A stretch of 10,032 nucleotides of DNA. Source: Bacteroidota bacterium. GTDB taxonomy: Bacteria > Bacteroidota > Bacteroidia > Bacteroidales > GCA-2748055. The position numbers and the translations under genes are program-made. The notes beneath the pieces are model-generated. The model did no database searches. It was not told where the DNA came from and saw only the letters and a list, made by a program, of their open reading frames with translations. The stretch covers positions 1 to 10,032 of the forward strand of contig DAOWNM010000075.1 of the NCBI GenBank assembly GCA_030642565.1. The letters are read 5' to 3'. This document shows positions 6,985 to 10,032 of this stretch, in pieces; positions within the stretch are counted from its first letter, which is position 1, and each line of letters opens with the position of its first letter.

Positions 6985-7368
6985 TCAAAAGGGGGTGGTC
7001 ATCCACGATTCAATGATCGGCTCAGCTTCGCAGTAGCCACTTTCGAAGGGAGATACCATCCATAATTCAATCTGCAGATCCTCTTCATAAATACTACTTT
7101 CAAAGGGTGTGGTCATCCATGGTTCAATGTCCATGCCGGTTTCAAAGGGAACAAAATATGTTCTGGTTATTACCGGGGCTTCCAATTGATCTCCGGAAGT
7201 TGTCCTGGCAGGAAATTCATTGATCAGGTGTTCGAACCGGTTGCCTGTTGAATTGTAATATGCGGTATAGAATAGCATATCACTGTTATTGCACGAAAGC
7301 AGTTGCCCGAAACAGAGGGTTGTGAGTGCAAATCCTGCAATGCTTAAGAATATTTTTATTGTTTTCAT
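6985..7368 (-). CDS. Small secreted W-M-x-x-P-F repeat protein (paralogue B)
   Basis: The 127-residue product is a paralogue of the protein encoded at 6416-6796; no named family is recognised. The N-terminal signal peptide (MKTIKIFLSIAGFALTTLCFG) is probably cut before Gln22. An LLSC at residues 23-26 is a poor lipobox, so a lipoprotein form is less likely. After a middle region (about 27-78) come three repeats with an exact 19-residue period: WMTTPFE at W84, WMVSPFE at W103 and WMTTPF at W122, again ending at the C-terminal Phe. Spacers follow a pattern close to SSxYEEDLxIE, shared with paralogue A. It is divergent from the DUF2807 lipoprotein gene at 7655. Its promoter region carries the same box and operator as paralogue A at nearly the same distances, so the two are probably co-regulated though separately transcribed. 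Confidence 0.82.
   Translation of the reverse strand: MKTIKIFLSIAGFALTTLCFGQLLSCNNSDMLFYTAYYNSTGNRFEHLINEFPARTTSGDQLEAPVITRTYFVPFETGMDIEPWMTTPFESSIYEEDLQIELWMVSPFESGYCEAEPIIESWMTTPF
6988..7131 (-). repeat. Three W-M-x-x-P-F repeats encoded in paralogue B
   Basis: Residues 80-127 hold three motif copies with Trp residues 84, 103 and 122, a regular 57-base period. Plus-strand blocks related to GGTCATCCA lie at 6994-7005, 7051-7062 and 7108-7119. The middle copy (Val-Ser instead of Thr-Thr) has diverged most. Confidence 0.87.
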
Positions 7369-7420
7369 GGCCTTGCGTTTAATTGTTAACGTGTCTGATT
7401 ATTATATTTCATATTGTATA

Positions 7421-7432
7421 CCAAATTATTTA
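7421..7432 (-). promoter_or_regulatory. Conserved promoter box upstream of paralogue B
   Basis: The minus strand reads TAAATAATTTGG, 53 bases before the ATG of paralogue B. It matches 10 of 12 bases of the box before paralogue A and lies the same distance (68-69 bases) from the operator. Likely core promoter; the RNA start is inferred near 7414. Confidence 0.5.
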
Positions 7433-7494
7433 ACTATCAGAATATGAGCTAAAAACATGCTTTTTTACAATTGTTAAAATTTGATAATTCTGAC

Positions 7495-7531
7495 CGAAAG
7501 TGCGACAGCTCTGTTCGAAAACGTATACCCG
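7495..7531 (-). promoter_or_regulatory. 21-bp direct-repeat operator upstream of paralogue B
   Basis: Second copy of the element at 6926-6962. CGAAAGTG starts at 7495 and CGAAAACG at 7516, 21 bases apart. ACAG after the first half and TGT before the second are also kept. It lies 127 bases upstream of paralogue B and about 125 bases upstream of the divergent lipoprotein gene, so it could influence both. The palindrome seen in the other copy is imperfect here (TGTTCG-AAAA-CGTATA), which favours the direct repeat as the conserved feature. Confidence 0.65.
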
Positions 7532-7626
7532 GTTCTTGATTTGGAACAGTATTGAAATTTTATTTCACTTTTTTGTACTGTTTGATGCATCTTTCCGCTC
7601 TTCTCTCTCTCTTTTGATTGAGGAAG

Positions 7627-7634
7627 TATCTTTA
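7627..7634 (+). promoter_or_regulatory. Possible -7 box for the DUF2807 lipoprotein gene (TATCTTTA)
   Basis: Seven of eight bases fit TAnnTTTG. RNA would start near 7641, about 14 bases before the ATG. A pyrimidine-rich, CT-repeating stretch (about 7591-7615) lies just upstream, and no clear -33 element is visible. Confidence 0.25.
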
Positions 7635-7654
7635 GGTTTAATACATAAGATGAA

Positions 7655-8557
7655 ATGATGAGAAGAATTTGGCTTATAGGAGTAGTGGTTGCGACAGCTG
7701 CACTTTCCGGATGTTACTATTACGGGCCCTGTCTGAATGGTTCCGGTCCGGTGATTACCGAACTGCGCGATGTTGGAGAATTCACCGGTGTAGTTAATAG
7801 CGGTTCCTTTGATCTGTATGTTACCCGGGCGGATAGTTTCAGTGTGGAGGTAATTGCACAGGAGAACCTGACACCCATCATTGAGACATATGTTTCTGGA
7901 TATATGCTCGTTGTAAAGACTGAGAATGATGCCTGTTACAGATCCGGTTTACCGGTGGAGGTGTATATATCCATGCCCGAAACAGAGCTTTTAAGACTCA
8001 CCGGTTCCGGTAAGGTATTTGCCGATATGACTGCGAGTTCAGAGGTGGAGATTTCCAATTCAGGATCAGGTTATATGGAGATTGATTCGGTAATGGCTGA
8101 AACATTTATGCTGAGTAATTCAGGATCGGGATATATCAGTATAGTGGAAGCATATGTTAACGAGCTTGATCTTGTACAGTCTGGTTCTGGTGCAATACTG
8201 TGTGGTACCCTGTTTGGAACAACTGAGGTAGATATTCGGCACAGCTCCTCGGGTCGTATCAGTGCTGTGATTGAAGATGGAACGGTGATGGATGCGGTCC
8301 TTAGTGGTTCCGGACAGATTGAGCTGACAGGAGATGTTGAGGTGGCAGAGTATTCACTCAACTCGTCTGGAAGGGTGGATGCCCTTGATCTGGAGGCTTC
8401 AGATGTGAAGGCCATCAATACCGGTTCCGGAAAGATTTATCTCTGGGCCAACGATCTTCTGGATGCAACCATTACTGGATCGGGCGATATAATATACAGG
8501 GGCGATCCAGTGGTCACCACCAGGATTACAGGAAGCGGAAGTGTCAGGTCTTACTAG
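7655..8557 (+). CDS. DUF2807-type lipoprotein (putative head GIN domain), SGSG-rich beta-helix
   Basis: A 300-residue cell-envelope protein of unknown function. The N-terminus is a lipoprotein signal with lipobox LSGC (Cys20). The start of the mature part (REVGEFTGV-like, VNSGSFDLYVTRADSFSVEV) and the VEVYISMPETELLRLTGSGKV segment are typical of DUF2807 proteins, which are common in Bacteroidota. From about residue 115 to the end there are roughly ten turns marked by SGSG, SSSG or TGSG followed by short beta strands, spaced by about 20 residues, as expected for a right-handed parallel beta-helix. The last turn ends at the C-terminus (TGSGSVRSY). Two ATG codons occur in tandem (7655 and 7658); either may be used. 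It is divergent from the W-M-x-x-P-F repeat genes, sharing a 286-base intergenic region with their operator, and its stop overlaps the rsmI stop by 4 bases. Confidence 0.88.
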   Translation: MMRRIWLIGVVVATAALSGCYYYGPCLNGSGPVITELRDVGEFTGVVNSGSFDLYVTRADSFSVEVIAQENLTPIIETYVSGYMLVVKTENDACYRSGLPVEVYISMPETELLRLTGSGKVFADMTASSEVEISNSGSGYMEIDSVMAETFMLSNSGSGYISIVEAYVNELDLVQSGSGAILCGTLFGTTEVDIRHSSSGRISAVIEDGTVMDAVLSGSGQIELTGDVEVAEYSLNSSGRVDALDLEASDVKAINTGSGKIYLWANDLLDATITGSGDIIYRGDPVVTTRITGSGSVRSY

Positions 8558-9228
8558 GTTCCGGATCCTTCAACCACAATAACGATCTCACCTTTTACGG
8601 TTCCCTTGCTGAGGTGTTGAGTAAGCTCCTGCAGGGTACCCCTAACGGTCTCCTCGTATACTTTTGTCAGCTCCCTGGAAACCGACCCTTTTCTCTCCGG
8701 ACCAAAATGTTCGGCCATCTGGGTTAATGTTTTGACCAGCCTGTAAGGCGATTCATAGAATATCATGGTACGGGTTTCAGCAGAGAGTTCTTTAAACCGT
8801 TTTTGGCGACCTTTTTTCTGTGGAAGAAAACCTTCAAAAACAAATCTTTCACAGGGAAGGCCGGAATTTACCAGTGCAGGAACAAAGGCAGTTGGACCGG
8901 GTAGTGATTCAATATCGATCCCTTGCTCAATGCAGGCCCTGACCAGCAGGAATCCCGGGTCCGATATGCCAGGAGTTCCGGCATCGGTGATCAGGGCGAT
9001 GGATGTGCCACCCATCAGCCGCTGAACAAGAGATTCGAGAGTGCGGTGCTCGTTAAACTTGTGGTGGGAGTGAACCGGCTTGCTGATCTGAAAATGTTTT
9101 AAAAGAATTCCGGATTTTCGTGTATCCTCAGCCAGTACCAGGTCCACCACTTTCAATACTTCAATGGCCCTAAGGGTGATATCACCAAGGTTACCGATGG
9201 GCGTTGGGACCAGGTAAAGCTTTGACAT
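8554..9228 (-). CDS. rsmI: 16S rRNA (cytidine1402-2'-O)-methyltransferase
   Basis: SAM-dependent enzyme that 2'-O-methylates C1402 in the ribosomal P site. The 224 residues show the family order: LVPTPIGNLGDITLRA (from residue 6), VLAEDTRKS, SHHKFNEH, ALITDAGTPGISDPG, SLPGPTAFVPALVNSGL, FEGFLPQKKGRQKR, FYESPYRL and SRELTKVYEE. It is shorter than the roughly 285-residue proteobacterial form because the C-terminal extension is absent; it ends soon after GEIVIVVEG, as in short versions of the family. The start ATG at 9228 directly opens the conserved N-terminus. The upstream gene on the same strand ends 4 bases before it, so translational coupling is likely. Its stop overlaps the end of the DUF2807 gene. 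Confidence 0.96.
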   Translation of the reverse strand: MSKLYLVPTPIGNLGDITLRAIEVLKVVDLVLAEDTRKSGILLKHFQISKPVHSHHKFNEHRTLESLVQRLMGGTSIALITDAGTPGISDPGFLLVRACIEQGIDIESLPGPTAFVPALVNSGLPCERFVFEGFLPQKKGRQKRFKELSAETRTMIFYESPYRLVKTLTQMAEHFGPERKGSVSRELTKVYEETVRGTLQELTQHLSKGTVKGEIVIVVEGSGT

Positions 9229-9232
9229 ATGG

Positions 9233-9937
9233 TTACCGGATATGTCTTCTTTTAATAAGACCTGTCAGGATTTCCACCCCTTCATGATCCATGGCTTCTG
9301 CAAACTGTTTTTCCAGAATTCCGGTTGCAACCTGATAATTTTCAGCATTGTCAAGTCTGCTCACAAGATTGCTGAATTGATCTGAATCTCCTTCGAACAA
9401 TTCCCTGATTATGAAGAACCGGTCATTGATTCCAATATTGCGGCTGATGTTATCAATGGGTTGCCCCAATAATTTTGTATCGATATCATTTCCGCGCTTC
9501 TCAGCCAGATTTTCGTTGATACTTGATTCCGTAGAAAACTTCTCAGCCAGGATGGATGAGTCTGCCGGCTCGGATTTAGATTCGCCAGCAGGCGCTGGTT
9601 CTGGTTCAGATTTAGCAACAGGCGCTGGCTCTGGTTCTGGCTCTGGCTCTTGTATGGCTGCCGGTTCCGGTTTTTCTGAGGGTGCTGATTCGGCGGAGGG
9701 TTGTTTCTGTACCTGTTTATCACTGATCAGCTCATGAAGACGGTCCGCTTTGATCATGGTTAGAATCTCATATACATTCCTGAGTTTTGATAATGCCAGG
9801 TCAAGTTCAATGGCCGAATCCTCCTTAGAATTCCGAAGGTTCCCCACCAGTTTTTCGATATCTTGTATATCTTTAGTCAGGATTTCAATGGTATATTTTA
9901 TCTCCATGATTTTCTGTGATTTTTGTACAGGGGTCAT
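9233..9937 (-). CDS. Conserved hypothetical protein with coiled coil and Glu-Pro linker, rsmI-coupled
   Basis: I do not recognise a characterised family. The 234 residues have no signal peptide or membrane segment. Residues 11-75 are helical, heptad-like and charged (probable coiled coil). Residues 89-125 are a Glu/Pro/Ala-rich linker (EPEPEPEPAPVAKSEPEPAPAG). Residues 155-232 form a compact C-terminal module (LGQPIDNISRNIGINDRFFIIRELFEGD...) that looks like the conserved functional part, as in uncharacterised Bacteroidota proteins I have seen with an INDRF..IRELF motif. The ATG at 9937 gives the longest product, but a TAGTTTTG -7 box at 9939-9946 would start RNA after that codon. The ATG at 9907 (MEIKYTIEIL) is therefore a serious alternative, giving 224 residues. 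rsmI follows after 4 bases, so the two form an operon. Confidence 0.8.
   Translation of the reverse strand: MTPVQKSQKIMEIKYTIEILTKDIQDIEKLVGNLRNSKEDSAIELDLALSKLRNVYEILTMIKADRLHELISDKQVQKQPSAESAPSEKPEPAAIQEPEPEPEPAPVAKSEPEPAPAGESKSEPADSSILAEKFSTESSINENLAEKRGNDIDTKLLGQPIDNISRNIGINDRFFIIRELFEGDSDQFSNLVSRLDNAENYQVATGILEKQFAEAMDHEGVEILTGLIKRRHIR
9563..9673 (-). repeat. Low-complexity Glu-Pro/Ala coding repeat
   Basis: Codes for residues 89-125 of the hypothetical protein. On the plus strand it appears as a run of GGCTCTGGTTCT-like hexamers, prone to slippage, so its length probably varies between strains. The antisense frame reads as Ser-Gly repeats, which is an artefact. Confidence 0.8.
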
Positions 9938-9938
9938 A

Positions 9939-9946
9939 CAAAACTA
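9939..9946 (-). promoter_or_regulatory. Candidate -7 box for the hypothetical-rsmI operon (TAGTTTTG)
   Basis: Full match to TAnnTTTG on the minus strand. The RNA start would fall near 9932, inside or after the codon at 9937, which supports translation from the ATG at 9907. No good -33 element was found at the expected spacing. Confidence 0.4.
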
Positions 9947-9973
9947 ACGATAATCTTTATATAATCTTGTATC

Positions 9974-10032
9974 ATGTTTCTTGAAAATACAGCAGGTAGC
10001 TCTGGAGGACAAGGATGGATAGAGGTTATCAC
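9974..10032 (+). CDS. tdk: Thymidine kinase, N-terminal fragment cut by window edge
   Basis: Thymidine kinase phosphorylates thymidine with ATP in nucleotide salvage. Only 19 full codons are in the window. They read MFLENTAGSSGGQGWIEVI, followed by the first two bases of a further codon. MFLEN followed by a variable stretch and GWIEVI is the characteristic start of Bacteroidota type II thymidine kinases, where it leads into the GxMFSGKTEELIRR P-loop that would lie just outside. The gene is divergent from the hypothetical-rsmI operon, a neighbourhood I believe is common in this phylum. The call rests on a short stretch from memory of the family and could be wrong. Confidence 0.72.
   Translation, partial: MFLENTAGSSGGQGWIEVI

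Noticed and set aside
7293..7318. CGAAAGCAG followed by CCGAAACAG inside paralogue B, like a third operator
   Set aside because: The spacing is 14 bases, not 21, the flanking bases differ, and it lies within codons of the signal-peptide region.
7354..7368. Lipobox-like LLSC in paralogue B suggesting a lipoprotein
   Set aside because: The box (residues 23-26) is a poor match and comes after a better FG|Q cleavage site shared with paralogue A, which has no Cys there.
6416..7368. CRISPR-like array suggested by recurring GGTCATCCA blocks
   Set aside because: The blocks lie in frame in two coding genes at 48-58 base intervals and vary like codons. There are no constant full-length repeats or spacers.
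7591..7615. CT-rich pyrimidine tract before the lipoprotein gene
   Set aside because: It is nearly all pyrimidine with a short CT run, but it is too short and unsupported to call a phase-variable tract or regulatory site.
9411..9737. Plus-strand open frame with Ser-Gly repeats opposite the hypothetical gene
   Set aside because: It is the antisense reading of the Glu-Pro linker codons. Its likeness to the SGSG turns of the DUF2807 protein is coincidental.

Overview
The window looks like chromosomal DNA from a member of the Bacteroidota, probably a Bacteroidales or Marinilabiliales-like relative. The reasons are the protein styles (a Tgt lacking the zinc cysteines, a LptF/LptG permease directly after tgt, an MmdA-type carboxyltransferase paired with a short biotin carrier, a short RsmI, and a tdk start beginning MFLEN), the scarcity of Shine-Dalgarno sequences, and several matches to the Bacteroidota -7 box TAnnTTTG. 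No rRNA, tRNA, CRISPR array, insertion sequence or phage gene was seen.

Layout. Bases 1-1892 hold the 3' part of tgt overlapping an LptF/LptG family permease. Bases 1985-3889 hold an acyl-CoA carboxylase carboxyltransferase and a biotin carrier protein, probably one operon. It meets ispE (3886-4704, minus) tail to tail with a 4-base overlap. ispE is divergent from dnaB (about 4835-6346). Then comes an accessory-looking stretch, 6416-7368. It holds two tandem minus-strand genes for small secreted paralogues, each ending in three copies of a W-M-x-x-P-F motif with a period of about 19 residues. Each gene is preceded, at nearly the same distance, by the same AT-rich promoter box and the same 21-bp direct-repeat operator. 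Divergent from these is a DUF2807-type lipoprotein rich in SGSG turns (7655-8557), which meets rsmI (8554-9228, minus) tail to tail with another 4-base overlap. rsmI lies 4 bases downstream of an uncharacterised gene with a coiled coil and a Glu-Pro linker. At the right edge the first 59 bases of a thymidine kinase gene (tdk) run out of the window.

Most of the window is housekeeping: tRNA modification, LPS export, acyl-CoA carboxylation, isoprenoid synthesis, replication, rRNA methylation and nucleotide salvage. The part most likely to be undescribed is the pair of W-M-x-x-P-F repeat proteins with their duplicated operator. It looks like a small regulon of secreted repeat peptides controlled by a DNA-binding protein encoded elsewhere. 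The 21-bp spacing of the half-sites resembles LytTR-type sites, but the regulator is not in the window and that link is an inference.
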